From: Roseovarius sp. SCSIO 43702 | GTDB lineage: Bacteria; Pseudomonadota; Alphaproteobacteria; Rhodobacterales; Rhodobacteraceae | Assembly (NCBI RefSeq): GCF_019599045.1 | Contig: NZ_CP080623.1 | Span: 828,501-892,500 of the forward strand | DNA: 64,000 bases | Reading direction: 5' to 3' | Shown: positions 44,174 through 52,983 of the stretch, piece after piece | Position numbering within the stretch: position 1 is the first letter of the stretch | How the letters are laid out: each line of letters begins with the position of its first letter | The notes under the pieces: model-generated | Database searches by the model: none | What the model was told of the DNA's origin: nothing | The model's input: only the letters and a program-made list of their open reading frames with translations | Position numbers and translations under genes: made by a program

Positions 44174-45271
44174 ATGATCTTGCGATATGGGACTAAGGCG
44201 GAAGCCATAGAGTGCCCGGATCCTGTGCGGGTCGGATCATGCCCTGATGGCCGGGAACCCAACGGAACCGGCGTCGCGACCACGCGGCGCCGGGCAGTGG
44301 CCATGGGGCTGGCCGCGCTGATGTCGCCTGCAGTTCTTATGCGTCCGGTGACGGCTCAAACACGGGACTTCGCCGAGGTGGAGGCCCAGGCCCGCGAACT
44401 CGAACAATTGCACGCGCTCGTGGTCCACCGGGATGGAAACGCTGTTCTGGAGCGTGCGTTCGGCGGAAACGATCTTGATCGGCCCGCGAATGTCAAATCC
44501 GTTTCGAAGACCCTTCTTGCGCTTCTGACGGGAATCGCCATCGACCGCGGAGACCTGCCGGGGGCCGACACCAGGGTGCTGCCGGCCCTTGGCCGTCCGG
44601 CGACCGGAGATGCGCGAGACGAGATCACCGTCGGCGATTTGCTGTCGATGCGGGCGGGGTTGGCAAGTACCTCGGGCGCGGAATACGGCGCCTGGGTCGC
44701 AAGCGAGAATTGGGTCGACCATGTCCTGACCCGCGATCTGGTGGCCGAGCCGGGTGGACGTTTCATCTATTCGACGGGGGGCTGGCATCTTCTGGGTGCT
44801 TTGCTTGCGCGGGCGACGGGGCGCGACCTGCACAGCCTGGCGCGCGACTGGCTCGCAGAGCCGCTCGGCATCGACATCGCCCCTTGGCAGCGCGATCCGC
44901 AGGGCAACTACATGGGCGGCAATCAGATGGCGCTGTCGCCGCGTGATCTTGGCCGGATCGGTGACATGGTTCTGGCGGATGGCAGATGGAGTGGTGTCCA
45001 GGTCGTTCCGGCATCTTGGATCGCGAGGTCATGGCAGCCACGTGGCCGGTCACCCTGGAGCGGCGACCGTTACGGATATGGCTGGTTCCTGACCGACATC
45101 GCCGGCCAACGGGCGGCATACGGGCGTGGCTACGGTGGGCAGATCCTGGCGGTCGTGCCGGATCTGAACGTGAGCATCGCCATTACCTCGGATCCGACGC
45201 GCCCGGCTCGAACGGAGGGCTACTTCGGCGATCTGCGGCGCCTCATGGCCAGCATCGTGTCGGCGGTGTGA
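44174..45271 (+). CDS. Serine hydrolase of the beta-lactamase (class C / DD-peptidase) superfamily
   Basis: A 365-residue exported enzyme. A twin-arginine-like TTRRRAVAMGLAALMSP precedes the mature part. The nucleophile motif SVSK (Ser-x-x-Lys) lies in NVKSVSKTLLALLTGIAID, the second motif is YSTGGWHLLGALLARATG, and the third is a Gly-rich GRGYGGQILAVVPDLN. Such enzymes are esterases, amidases or D-amino-peptidases; the substrate is unknown. ATG 44174 with GGGGGACACGAG is preferred over 44129. It lies 66 bp after katA and probably closes the accessory block. Confidence 0.85.
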   Translation: MILRYGTKAEAIECPDPVRVGSCPDGREPNGTGVATTRRRAVAMGLAALMSPAVLMRPVTAQTRDFAEVEAQARELEQLHALVVHRDGNAVLERAFGGNDLDRPANVKSVSKTLLALLTGIAIDRGDLPGADTRVLPALGRPATGDARDEITVGDLLSMRAGLASTSGAEYGAWVASENWVDHVLTRDLVAEPGGRFIYSTGGWHLLGALLARATGRDLHSLARDWLAEPLGIDIAPWQRDPQGNYMGGNQMALSPRDLGRIGDMVLADGRWSGVQVVPASWIARSWQPRGRSPWSGDRYGYGWFLTDIAGQRAAYGRGYGGQILAVVPDLNVSIAITSDPTRPARTEGYFGDLRRLMASIVSAV

Positions 45272-45327
45272 AAGACCGGTGGAGAAGATCACGGGGGCGC
45301 CGACCCGCGCCGGTGTCACAACATCCC

Positions 45328-46404
45328 TCACACCCGCATCAGGTGGTTGTCCCACGAAAGCGCGTGGCGTGAGGTCGTGGTCGGAGGGGCGCCCGGGGTG
45401 CGGCGCAGGATTTGGCCCTGGCCCGTGGTGAAAAGCAGCCCGTCGCGTGCGGGGGCCACGCCGCAGATGTCGGGGGCCTCGATCCGGGTGACGAGGCGCC
45501 GTGCGCTGTCGAAGACGAGCGCGCGGCCACCGCGCGGGCCGGTGATGGCGATCTCGTCTCCGCCGCCCGACATGGCGATGGAGCCGGCATAGCCCTGCAT
45601 CGCGCGTGCCTCGGTTTCGGCCGTTTCGGCAAAGGCGAGGGCGCCGCCCATCTCGTGCATGGCGAGAAGCGGCGGGGTCTCGGCCGCGTCGCCCTGCCAT
45701 TGTCCCGCCACGGCCACCCGCCCGTCCGGCGCGACGGCGAGGTGGCGCAGGGAGAGCTTGTGCCATTCGGACGGCGGCTCGGCCCGGTCGAGGACCGTGC
45801 CGTCGAGCGAGAGATAGGCAAGATTGGGTCGCATGAGCGGCAGGTTGAGCTTGGCCCGGCCCGTGTCGGGATGTGTCTCGATACCGCCATTGGCGACGAC
45901 GAGTGTCGTGCCCGAAGGCATGAGGCGCAGATCGTGCGGGCCGACGCCACCCGAGGGGAGAGCGCCGATGCGGGAATAGCCGTGTGCGGCGTCCCAGATT
46001 CCCACCATGCCGCGCGCGTTCCGATAGTCATTCTCGGCGGTGAAAAGCAGGGTGCCTTCGGCCGAAAAGGTGCCGTGACCGCTGAAATGATGGCCGTCTG
46101 GAGCGGTGAGCCGGGCGGTCTCCTGCCCCGTCATGCAATCGAGGACGAGCGCGAAGGTGCCGGGGCGACGGGCAAAAGCCACGGCCTCGGGGCGCGAGGG
46201 ATGGGCCGCCGCCGCGTGGCCGCGGCCGGGGAGTGCAAGGTCGAAGATGCGGCCCCCCGCAGCGTTGAGGCCGAACATGCGGTAGGCTCCCGAAGGCAGG
46301 CGCGCGGCTGCAAGGTAGCGCGGCGCGCCCGCGTCGGCCCAAGTGGGGGCGGGGCAGGCCGTGGCGGCCAAGAGCCCGGCGAGGAAGCTGCGGCGGCCCG
46401 GCAT
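45328..46404 (-). CDS. DUF1513 periplasmic beta-propeller protein of the imelysin locus
   Basis: A 358-residue protein with a twin-arginine-type signal (MPGRRSFLAGLLAATACPAP) and a repeating beta-propeller-like sequence (HHFSGHGTFSAEGTLLFTAE, VGPHDLRLMPSGTTLVVANG, HKLSLRHLAVAPDGRVAVAG) that defines DUF1513. It is the last gene of the minus-strand imelysin unit; its ATG lies one base after the preceding stop. DUF1513 proteins are regular companions of imelysin and di-heme oxidases in proteobacteria and presumably handle iron in the periplasm. The exact role is unknown. Confidence 0.87.
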   Translation of the reverse strand: MPGRRSFLAGLLAATACPAPTWADAGAPRYLAAARLPSGAYRMFGLNAAGGRIFDLALPGRGHAAAAHPSRPEAVAFARRPGTFALVLDCMTGQETARLTAPDGHHFSGHGTFSAEGTLLFTAENDYRNARGMVGIWDAAHGYSRIGALPSGGVGPHDLRLMPSGTTLVVANGGIETHPDTGRAKLNLPLMRPNLAYLSLDGTVLDRAEPPSEWHKLSLRHLAVAPDGRVAVAGQWQGDAAETPPLLAMHEMGGALAFAETAETEARAMQGYAGSIAMSGGGDEIAITGPRGGRALVFDSARRLVTRIEAPDICGVAPARDGLLFTTGQGQILRRTPGAPPTTTSRHALSWDNHLMRV

Positions 46405-46405
46405 C

Positions 46406-47401
46406 TCAATCCCCGTCGAGCGCGTTGAATCCCGCCGAGATGCCGAGCTGGGGCCCGAGGCGGGTCGCGACGAGGTCGCGGATGCCGTCGATGCTGGTTT
46501 GCAGGCTTTCGACGCGCAAACGCGATTGCGGATCGTCCACACCAGCGAAGACGGGATCGTCGAGTATCTCGGCTTCGGCGAGGGCCTTGGCGAAGGCGTC
46601 ATCGATCATCCCGTCCCCGCCCGAGAGGCGCGCGGCGAGGTCGCGCAGGCTTTGCAGCGAGAGGATGACGTGGCGCAGCGACCGGCCCGAGCGCCATGCC
46701 TCGGCCCGGGCAGGACGGGGGCGGTCGAAACTGGCCAAGGGACGGCCGAGCCGCACGTCTGAGGTAAACTGAAGCCCCGTGGTGAGCGCGGTGAACAGCT
46801 GCTGCGTGGCTTCCGCCTCGCTGCGGTAGGTGTCATTGCTGCCCGCGCCGCTCATGAGATCGGCGTAGCGGTCGGACCAATCGTCATGGATCGCGCGGGC
46901 ATTGGCCGCCATGTCGGCGGTCAGCGACCGGAGAAGGGCGCAGCGATACGCGGCCTCGCCGCGATCCGCGAAGGCGTCGTCATAGAGCAGGAACTCGAGC
47001 GCATAGAACCCGCGTGCGGCGACCGAGACGGTGGCGAATTTCTCGGGGGAGGCGGCCACGGGGTCGGCGGCGTCGAGCAGTGCGCCAAGCGTGCGAGGGG
47101 TGACGCCCCGGGTGTCGGGCCAGAAGGCGAGGGCGAAGGCGCGGTCGTCTTCCTCGGTCGGACCAAAGCGCAGGTGGCTCATCACGACCCAGGCGTCGAA
47201 GGCGTCGTGATAGGCCGCGCGCAGTTCGTCCGAGCCGGTGGCGCAGTTGGTCCGGGCCTCCTCGGCCAGCGCGTCGGTCTGCTCCGCAAGGGCCTCGGTG
47301 CGAGGCAGGATGTGGTCGTCGACGATCCTGCGCAAATCTGCCTGCTCTGCCGTGGCGGCGAGGGGCACCGTGAGGGCAATGGCGATGATGAGGGGGCGCA
47401 T
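46406..47401 (-). CDS. Imelysin-family periplasmic protein (second copy)
   Basis: A 331-residue exported protein: signal peptide (MRPLIIAIALTVPLAATAEQ), then the helical imelysin fold with the AWVVMSHLRFGPTEE segment and the GFYALEFLLYDD motif, the counterpart of GxHAIEFLLWG. Imelysins bind iron or iron-related ligands in the periplasm and are iron-repressed. ATG 47401 is two bases after the di-heme oxidase stop. Unlike the first imelysin, it has Tyr in place of the motif histidine (FYALEF), so metal binding may differ. Confidence 0.87.
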   Translation of the reverse strand: MRPLIIAIALTVPLAATAEQADLRRIVDDHILPRTEALAEQTDALAEEARTNCATGSDELRAAYHDAFDAWVVMSHLRFGPTEEDDRAFALAFWPDTRGVTPRTLGALLDAADPVAASPEKFATVSVAARGFYALEFLLYDDAFADRGEAAYRCALLRSLTADMAANARAIHDDWSDRYADLMSGAGSNDTYRSEAEATQQLFTALTTGLQFTSDVRLGRPLASFDRPRPARAEAWRSGRSLRHVILSLQSLRDLAARLSGGDGMIDDAFAKALAEAEILDDPVFAGVDDPQSRLRVESLQTSIDGIRDLVATRLGPQLGISAGFNALDGD

Positions 47402-47403
47402 GG

Positions 47404-48924
47404 TCAGAGGCTCTCCAGGAAGCGGATGAGGGCGGCGCGATCGTCGGGAGGCATCTCGACAACGGTATCGCGCGCCGTCTGTGCCTCGCCACCATGCCAC
47501 AGAACCGCCTCGAGGAGTGAGCGTGCGCGGCCGTCGTGGAGGAAATAGGTATGCCCCGAGACTTGTTGGGTGAGGCCAATGCCCCAAAGCGGCGGCGTGC
47601 GCCACTCTGTCCCGGTCGCGCGCGCCTCGGGGCGGTTGTCGGCGAGGCCCGGGCCCATGTCGTGCAGCAGCAGGTCGGTATAGGGCCAGATGAGCTGAAA
47701 ACTCTGTTCGGGCTGGCCCTCGAGGCGATGAGTCACGTAGCTGGGCCGGTGGCAGGAGGCGCAGCCGGTTTCGTGGAAGACCTTCTTGCCGCGCAGCACT
47801 TGGGGATCGTCCACGTCACGCCGCGCGGGCACGCCGAGATTGCGGCTGTAGAAGGTGACGAGATCGAGCCCCTCGGCGTCGATCTCGAACTCGCGCTCGT
47901 CGCCGTCGCCGTGTGGCGCGGCGAGGCAATCGGCCTGAAGATCGGTGCATTCGCCCGAGGCTGCGGGGAAGAGCGGGTTCGAGATGCCGATGTCGCCCAC
48001 GAAGGCCGAGGCGGATTGTTCGCGGATCGTGGGATTGCCGGCCTTGTGCCCGAAGCGGCCCAGCATCGGGCGGTCGAACTCCCGTGACCAGACGATGTTG
48101 GCGCGGCCCGAGATGCCATCGCCGTCGGTATCATCCGGGTCCGCACCGGCGAGAATGTCGGCGGCGGGAATGGCCTCGATGAGACCGAGACCGATCATCT
48201 GCGGCGCGACGCGAGGGCTCAACATGGCGTCGGGGTGGAGCGGGCCATAGCCCAGGTCGGCGGCGCGGTATGTGGGGGCGCGCAGATGCGCGACCTGGCC
48301 GCCCGAAAGCGGCACGTTGGTCTCGTCATAGGTGACGTTGAGGCGGTATTCCGCAGGGTGGCCCGGCAGGCTGAAATCCTGCAATTGCGTGCCGTAGGTC
48401 GGGTCGGGGCGCGAGGCGATGTAGTCCGCGATCTCGGGAATCGCGTCAGCGTCGGTGCCCGGGATCGAGATGCGCAGGAACATCGAGATGGCGTTGTCGT
48501 CCGGCCCCTCGGGCGGATGACCGCGCCCGTCCTTGATGTGACAGCGCTGACAGGAGCGCGCGTTGTAGAGGGGTCCGAGCCCATCGGAGGCGAGTGTCGA
48601 CGAGGGCGACGAGACCCAGAGCTTGCGGAAGAGGCCGTTGCCGACCTTGAAATCCAGCTCGTCCTCGAAGGTGATGTTGCCCGAGGGCAGGGAAAAGGCG
48701 TTGGAATCGCGCGTGGCGCGCACGGTGGCGGCGCCGGCGGATTTCTCCTCGTATGCCTGGGGAGCGTCGAACGAGCCGGGTGGCGCCGTGACCTTGGCGA
48801 TGCGCGCGGCCTCGGCCTCGGTCCTGGGGATGATGGGCAGGTGCGGCTCGTCGAGCGGGCTGCCCGCCTCGGCGAGCGGGGTGGCGAGCGTCGCGGCGAG
48901 GGCAAGTGTGACGAAGCGTTTCAT
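47404..48924 (-). CDS. Di-heme oxidoreductase (DUF1111, thiol-oxidoreductase-like)
   Basis: A 506-residue periplasmic c-type cytochrome. A signal peptide (ATLATPLAEAG) is followed by two CxxCH heme sites, CQRCH near residue 125 and CASCH near residue 385, with DUF1111 landmarks GPLYNARSCQRCHIKDGRG, HKAGNPTIREQSASAF and YFLHDGRARSLLEAVLWHGG. It probably takes electrons from reduced iron or a thiol. It lies between two imelysin genes in the iron-linked order, 66 bp after the first imelysin. ATG 48924 is chosen because it gives the signal peptide; the frame is open further upstream. Confidence 0.92.
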   Translation of the reverse strand: MKRFVTLALAATLATPLAEAGSPLDEPHLPIIPRTEAEAARIAKVTAPPGSFDAPQAYEEKSAGAATVRATRDSNAFSLPSGNITFEDELDFKVGNGLFRKLWVSSPSSTLASDGLGPLYNARSCQRCHIKDGRGHPPEGPDDNAISMFLRISIPGTDADAIPEIADYIASRPDPTYGTQLQDFSLPGHPAEYRLNVTYDETNVPLSGGQVAHLRAPTYRAADLGYGPLHPDAMLSPRVAPQMIGLGLIEAIPAADILAGADPDDTDGDGISGRANIVWSREFDRPMLGRFGHKAGNPTIREQSASAFVGDIGISNPLFPAASGECTDLQADCLAAPHGDGDEREFEIDAEGLDLVTFYSRNLGVPARRDVDDPQVLRGKKVFHETGCASCHRPSYVTHRLEGQPEQSFQLIWPYTDLLLHDMGPGLADNRPEARATGTEWRTPPLWGIGLTQQVSGHTYFLHDGRARSLLEAVLWHGGEAQTARDTVVEMPPDDRAALIRFLESL

Positions 48925-48990
48925 GGCATCGGGCCGTTCGGAAGCGATGGTCGGCGCGCGGCGATAAGACACCGCGCACCGGGGGCAGTG

Positions 48991-50262
48991 TTACTGGAAC
49001 ACGGCGTCGGGATCGTCGAGACTGTCGGAGCCTTCGAATGCGATGGCATCCGAGCCGAGCGCCGAGACGATGCGCTCGATCGTGCGCGTCTGGTCGATGA
49101 GGGCGTCGACCCCGCCCATGATGAGCGCCTCACCGGCGGCGCTGTCGCGGGCAAGCATCATGTCATAGGAAAACCCCGCTTCGGCGGCGGTCTTGATCTG
49201 GCCCAGTTCGCGCATGGTGGTGGCGAGCTTCGCGCGCATTTCGGCGTCGAGCGCAGGATCGCTATCGGCCACGAGGTCCGAGAGCGACGGGCCCGAAACC
49301 TCGGTCCCGTCGATGCGCACGTAGTCGCCGAGATAGACGTTCTGGATGCCAAGCCCGTCGTAGTAGTGGCTGTTGTGTGTGTTGTCGGAAAAGCAGTCAT
49401 GCTCTTCCTCGGGGTCGTTCAGCATCAGGCCGAGACGCATGCGTTCGCCCGCCTGTTCGCCGTAGGAGAGCGAGCCCATGCCGGTCAGGATCGCGGTGAT
49501 CCCTTTATCGGGGTTCTCGGTCACGGTTTCCCGCGCGGCGCCGCCTTCGGCCCATTGCTGCGTCATCCATTCGAGGTCGGAGACGAGGAGGTCGGTTGCG
49601 GCCCGGAGGTAGTCGGCGCGGCGGTCGCAATTGTCGTTCGTGCAGTCCGCGCCGGCGGCATAGTCGGTCCAGGGCCGATTGCCCGCACCCGCATTATGGC
49701 CGTTGAGATCCTGCCCCCAAAGCAGGAATTCGATGGCGTGATAGCCGGTGGCGACATTGGCCTCGACGCCGTCGGCCTCGTGGAGCGTGTCGGCCAGAAG
49801 TTCGGGCGTGATCTCGGAGGCGTCGACCTCTTTCCCCGAGAGGGTGAAGGTGGAGTTGGCCACGATATTGAGCGCGGCCAGCTCGTTTTCGTCCGACGGT
49901 CCGCCATACGATGCGTCCACGTAGTCGATCAGCCCCTCATCGAGAGGCCACGCGTTCACCTTGCCTTCCCAGTCGTCCACGATCGGATTGCCGAAGCGAT
50001 AGACCTCGGTCTGCTGATAGGGAACGCGGGCGGCGATCCATGCCTCGCGCGCGCGTTCGAGCGCCATGGGCGATGGATCGGAGACGAGCCGCTCGACCGC
50101 GTCGCGCAGGGCCTTGGCGGCGATGAGGCTGTCCTCGTATTTCGCTTGCGCGATATCGGCATAGTTGTTCAGCACGGCGGCCTTGTCGGTGGCGGCAGAG
50201 GCCGGTCCGGTGACGGCGAGACCGAGCGCGAGGGCGCTCGTGGCGAGCATCGGGTGGTTCAT
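48991..50262 (-). CDS. irpA: Imelysin/IrpA periplasmic iron-regulated protein
   Basis: A 423-residue exported protein: signal peptide (ALALGLAVTGPASAATD), then imelysin repeats with ARVPYQQTEVYRFGNPIVDDW and the motif GYHAIEFLLWGQD including the metal-binding His. A later pair of Cys (ADCTNDNCD) probably forms a disulfide. It heads the irpA-DUF1111-imelysin-DUF1513 unit. IrpA-type proteins are induced in iron limitation. A 19-bp palindrome lies 113 bp upstream and is a candidate iron-responsive operator. Confidence 0.92.
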   Translation of the reverse strand: MNHPMLATSALALGLAVTGPASAATDKAAVLNNYADIAQAKYEDSLIAAKALRDAVERLVSDPSPMALERAREAWIAARVPYQQTEVYRFGNPIVDDWEGKVNAWPLDEGLIDYVDASYGGPSDENELAALNIVANSTFTLSGKEVDASEITPELLADTLHEADGVEANVATGYHAIEFLLWGQDLNGHNAGAGNRPWTDYAAGADCTNDNCDRRADYLRAATDLLVSDLEWMTQQWAEGGAARETVTENPDKGITAILTGMGSLSYGEQAGERMRLGLMLNDPEEEHDCFSDNTHNSHYYDGLGIQNVYLGDYVRIDGTEVSGPSLSDLVADSDPALDAEMRAKLATTMRELGQIKTAAEAGFSYDMMLARDSAAGEALIMGGVDALIDQTRTIERIVSALGSDAIAFEGSDSLDDPDAVFQ

Positions 50263-50374
50263 CGAGGTCTTGGTCCTTTGCGTTTCGGTGTCGTCGCGAT
50301 GGCGACGCGATGCGCGCCGGTGAGGCCTTCCGCAGCCTTGGCGGAAGGGCCGGCACGCATCGCTCGGCTCAAGA

Positions 50375-50393
50375 CCTGAGTGATTTAGTCGGG
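50375..50393. promoter_or_regulatory. Imperfect 19-bp palindrome upstream of irpA, candidate iron-responsive operator
   Basis: CCTGAGTGATTTAGTCGGG is symmetric at its outer CC..GA..TC..GG positions around a central ATTT. On the minus strand a TTGACA box abuts it (50396-50401 region), so a bound repressor would block the irpA promoter. It resembles the iron/Rrf2-type palindromes of Rhodobacterales in style; I cannot name the regulator. Confidence 0.45.
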
Positions 50394-50422
50394 ATTGTCA
50401 ATGCAGGGCGGGATACCGCCCC

Positions 50423-51784
50423 TCAGACGCGCCCCTTACCGCGGATATCGGCGAGCGCGGCATCGACGATCTCGGGCGAATGACCCACATAGGTGGTGGG
50501 ATCGAGCAGCGCGTCGAGTTCCTGCTCGCTCACCGCTGCCGAAATCCTGTCGTTACCCATCAGCGCTTCCTTGAAGGTCTGACCGCCCTCGATGCCCTTC
50601 ATCGCGGCGACGTAGACCTCTTCATGCGCGGTCTGTTTGCCCATCTTGTCGGCCAGCGCGAACATCACGCGCTCGGCCAGCGCGTAGCCCTTGAGAAGGT
50701 TGAGATTGGCCAGCATGCTCTCTTCCTTCACCTCGAGACCCGCCAGCACGAATTTCAGGTTGGCCAGCACAACCGAGAGCATGAGGCATATCTCGGGCAT
50801 GATCTTCCATTCCATCTTCCACACCGCGCCGTCGCGCTCGTGCTCGTGCTTGGTGATGTCGGACATCATGTTGATGTTGGACTTGAGCGTGTTCGACACC
50901 GTGACCGAGTTCTCGGTCACCGCCGGGTTGCGCTTGTGCGGCATGGTGGACGATCCGACCTGCCCCTCACCGAAGGGTTCGGCCACCTCGTCGAGTTCGT
51001 TGTGCATGAGCAGCAGGAGTTGGTTGCCGATCTTGTTCATGGTGGCGTTGATGCCGCCCATCACGGCGCCGAATTCGTAGAACCGGTCACGAGCGGGCTG
51101 CCACGAGATGTTGGGCGTGGCGAGGCCGAGACGCTTGTTCACGGCCTTCTCCATCTCGTGCGCCTTGGGTCCGAAGGACGCCTTGGTGCCGACGGCGCCG
51201 ACGATGGAACCCGCGAAAACGCGCGGGGCCATCTCGTCCAGACGTTCGAGATGGCGGTCGATCTCGGACAGCCAGATCGCCGCCTTGAATCCGAAGGTGA
51301 CGGGGATCGCCTGAAGCGAGAGGGTGCGGCCCATCATGGGCGTGTTGCGGTGCTCTTCGCTGAGCTTCAGGAGGCTTCGGGCCATCTCCTCGAGGTCGCG
51401 GCGCACGATCTCGTAGGCGTCGCGCAGTTGCAGCACGAGGCCGGTGTCGATGATGTCCTGCGTGGTGACGCCCCAGTGGACGTATTCGCCCGCGCCGTTC
51501 TCGCAGACATGTTCCAGCGCGCGCACGACCGGCACGAGCGGGTGCTTGGTCTTCGCGAGTTCGCGCAGGACGAGATCCATGTCGATGGCGTCATAGCGGG
51601 ACTTGGCGGCGATCTCGTCCGCCGCCTCCTGTGGGATCATGCCGAGCGCGGCCTGCTCGAGTGCGAGCGCCGCCTCGACGTCGAGCCAACGCTGGATGCG
51701 GGCTTCGTCGTTGAAGACGCCGCGCATTTCCTCGGTGGACCAAGAATTGGCGAGGAGGATCGAATCGAAAACGCTGGTTCCCAT
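50423..51784 (-). CDS. Fumarase/adenylosuccinate lyase superfamily enzyme (not housekeeping PurB)
   Basis: A 453-residue lyase. The three superfamily regions are HWGVTTQDIIDTG (C1, catalytic His region), PMMGRTLSLQAIPVTFGFK, and the mobile loop GSSTMPHKRNPAVTENSVTV with the catalytic Ser. These enzymes release fumarate, or a fumarate analogue, from succinylated substrates. The N-terminus (FDSILLANSWSTEEMRGVFN) resembles the carboxymuconate-cycloisomerase-like PurB subgroup, not purine-pathway PurB. Its neighbours are a Cys/Met-type PLP lyase and a tricarboxylate transporter, which point to catabolism of an imported dicarboxylate adduct. ATG 51784 has GGAG upstream. Confidence 0.85.
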   Translation of the reverse strand: MGTSVFDSILLANSWSTEEMRGVFNDEARIQRWLDVEAALALEQAALGMIPQEAADEIAAKSRYDAIDMDLVLRELAKTKHPLVPVVRALEHVCENGAGEYVHWGVTTQDIIDTGLVLQLRDAYEIVRRDLEEMARSLLKLSEEHRNTPMMGRTLSLQAIPVTFGFKAAIWLSEIDRHLERLDEMAPRVFAGSIVGAVGTKASFGPKAHEMEKAVNKRLGLATPNISWQPARDRFYEFGAVMGGINATMNKIGNQLLLLMHNELDEVAEPFGEGQVGSSTMPHKRNPAVTENSVTVSNTLKSNINMMSDITKHEHERDGAVWKMEWKIMPEICLMLSVVLANLKFVLAGLEVKEESMLANLNLLKGYALAERVMFALADKMGKQTAHEEVYVAAMKGIEGGQTFKEALMGNDRISAAVSEQELDALLDPTTYVGHSPEIVDAALADIRGKGRV

Positions 51785-51813
51785 GGATGTTTCTCCGGTT
51801 TGGTCGGTTTCGG

Positions 51814-52983
51814 TCAGGCCGGCGCGGCGAGCGCGCGGGCGAGGTCGGCGATAAGGTCGTCCACATGTTCGAGCCCCGCATGGAGCCTCACCATCGGGCC
51901 GGTGCGGTCGGGGTTCGGATAGGTGCGGCCTGCTTCGGGGGCACAGGGCATGGCGAGGCTCTCGAACCCTCCCCAAGAGCTTCCGACCGAGAAGAGCGCG
52001 AGACGGTCGATGAAGTCCTCCGTGTCGAAGCCCTGGGTGAATTCGACGGTCAGAAGGCCGTTCGTACCGCTGGCATCGCGCGCCCATGTCTCGCGGCCCG
52101 GATGACCGGGCAGGGCGGGGTGCAGGACACGTGTCACCTCGGGCCGGTCCCGAAGCCAGCGCGCAAGTGCGAGCGCAGTTGCCTCGTGGCGTTCGAGCCT
52201 GAGCGCCAGCGTGCGCATCCCGCGCAGGGTGTTGTAGGCGTCGTCCGGCCCGAGCGTCTGGCCGGTCATGGCCGTGTGGCGGCGCAGGGGCGCGACCGCG
52301 CCGCCCTTGGCCGAGACGGCGCCCATCATCACGTCGGCATGGCCGCCCAAGTACTTGGTGCCCGCGATCACCGAGACGTCGCATCCCAATTCGAGCGGAC
52401 GGTAGAGCCACCCCGAGCCGTAGGTGCTGTCGGCAACCACGAGCAGGTCACGGGCATGGGCATCAGCGCAGAGCGCGGGCAGGTCCATCACCTCGTAGGT
52501 CTGGGAGGCGGGAGATTCGACAATGACGAGTTTCGTTTCGGGGCGGGCGTGATCGGTGAGGTCGGTCGTATCCCACGGGAAGTAGTCGACCGTCACGCCC
52601 ATGCGCGCCAGCGCGTCGTCGCAATAGCTGCGGGTGGCGGGAAAGATCGTGTCGACGCAGAGCACGTGATCGCCCGCAGCGATGAAGGGCGCGATGGCGC
52701 CCGCGACGGCCGCGACCCCGGTGGGGAAGAGGAAACACGCCTCGCCACCCTCGAGGTCGGCGATGGCGGCCGCAAGGGCGTGGGCCGTGGTGGTCCCCCG
52801 CCGCCCGTAGGACAGCACGGCGTCATCCGTCTCTCGCCGCGCCTTGGTGTCACGGTAGGAGACCACGGTATCGTGCAGCACGGTCGAGGCGCGCATCACC
52901 GGCGGGTTCGCGGGGCCGGGCAGGGGGCCGCGCCCGTAGTGCATGAGCCGCGTTTCGCGATGTGTTTCGTCGGTCTTGCTCAT
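51814..52983 (-). CDS. PLP-dependent Cys/Met metabolism lyase (cystathionine beta-lyase-like)
   Basis: A 389-residue fold type I PLP enzyme of the MetC/MetB group: LSYGRRGTTTAHALAAAIAD, LVVADSTYGSGWLYRPLELG, and the PLP lysine in IAGTKYLGGHADVMMGAV. The C-terminal SSWGGFESLAMPC is typical of MetC. It catalyses beta- or gamma-elimination on a sulfur amino acid. ATG 52983 overlaps the tctA stop by 4 bp and it ends 29 bp before the lyase gene, so it is part of tctC-tctB-tctA-PLP-lyase. A sulfur-containing amino-acid product of the lyase is a plausible substrate. Confidence 0.88.
   Translation of the reverse strand: MSKTDETHRETRLMHYGRGPLPGPANPPVMRASTVLHDTVVSYRDTKARRETDDAVLSYGRRGTTTAHALAAAIADLEGGEACFLFPTGVAAVAGAIAPFIAAGDHVLCVDTIFPATRSYCDDALARMGVTVDYFPWDTTDLTDHARPETKLVIVESPASQTYEVMDLPALCADAHARDLLVVADSTYGSGWLYRPLELGCDVSVIAGTKYLGGHADVMMGAVSAKGGAVAPLRRHTAMTGQTLGPDDAYNTLRGMRTLALRLERHEATALALARWLRDRPEVTRVLHPALPGHPGRETWARDASGTNGLLTVEFTQGFDTEDFIDRLALFSVGSSWGGFESLAMPCAPEAGRTYPNPDRTGPMVRLHAGLEHVDDLIADLARALAAPA

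Noticed and set aside
45271..45328. A right-hand attachment repeat of the tRNA-Arg 3' end at the presumed island end
   Set aside because: I compared the gap with the tRNA 3' sequence and found no matching stretch; the right boundary of the accessory block stays undefined.
48235..50379. A 714-codon open frame antisense to the imelysin and di-heme genes
   Set aside because: It spans several real genes on the other strand and has shadow composition.
50423..51784. Calling the lyase the housekeeping adenylosuccinate lyase PurB
   Set aside because: Its N-terminus differs from alphaproteobacterial PurB and its neighbours are a transporter and a PLP lyase, not purine genes. A second purB must be looked for outside the window.
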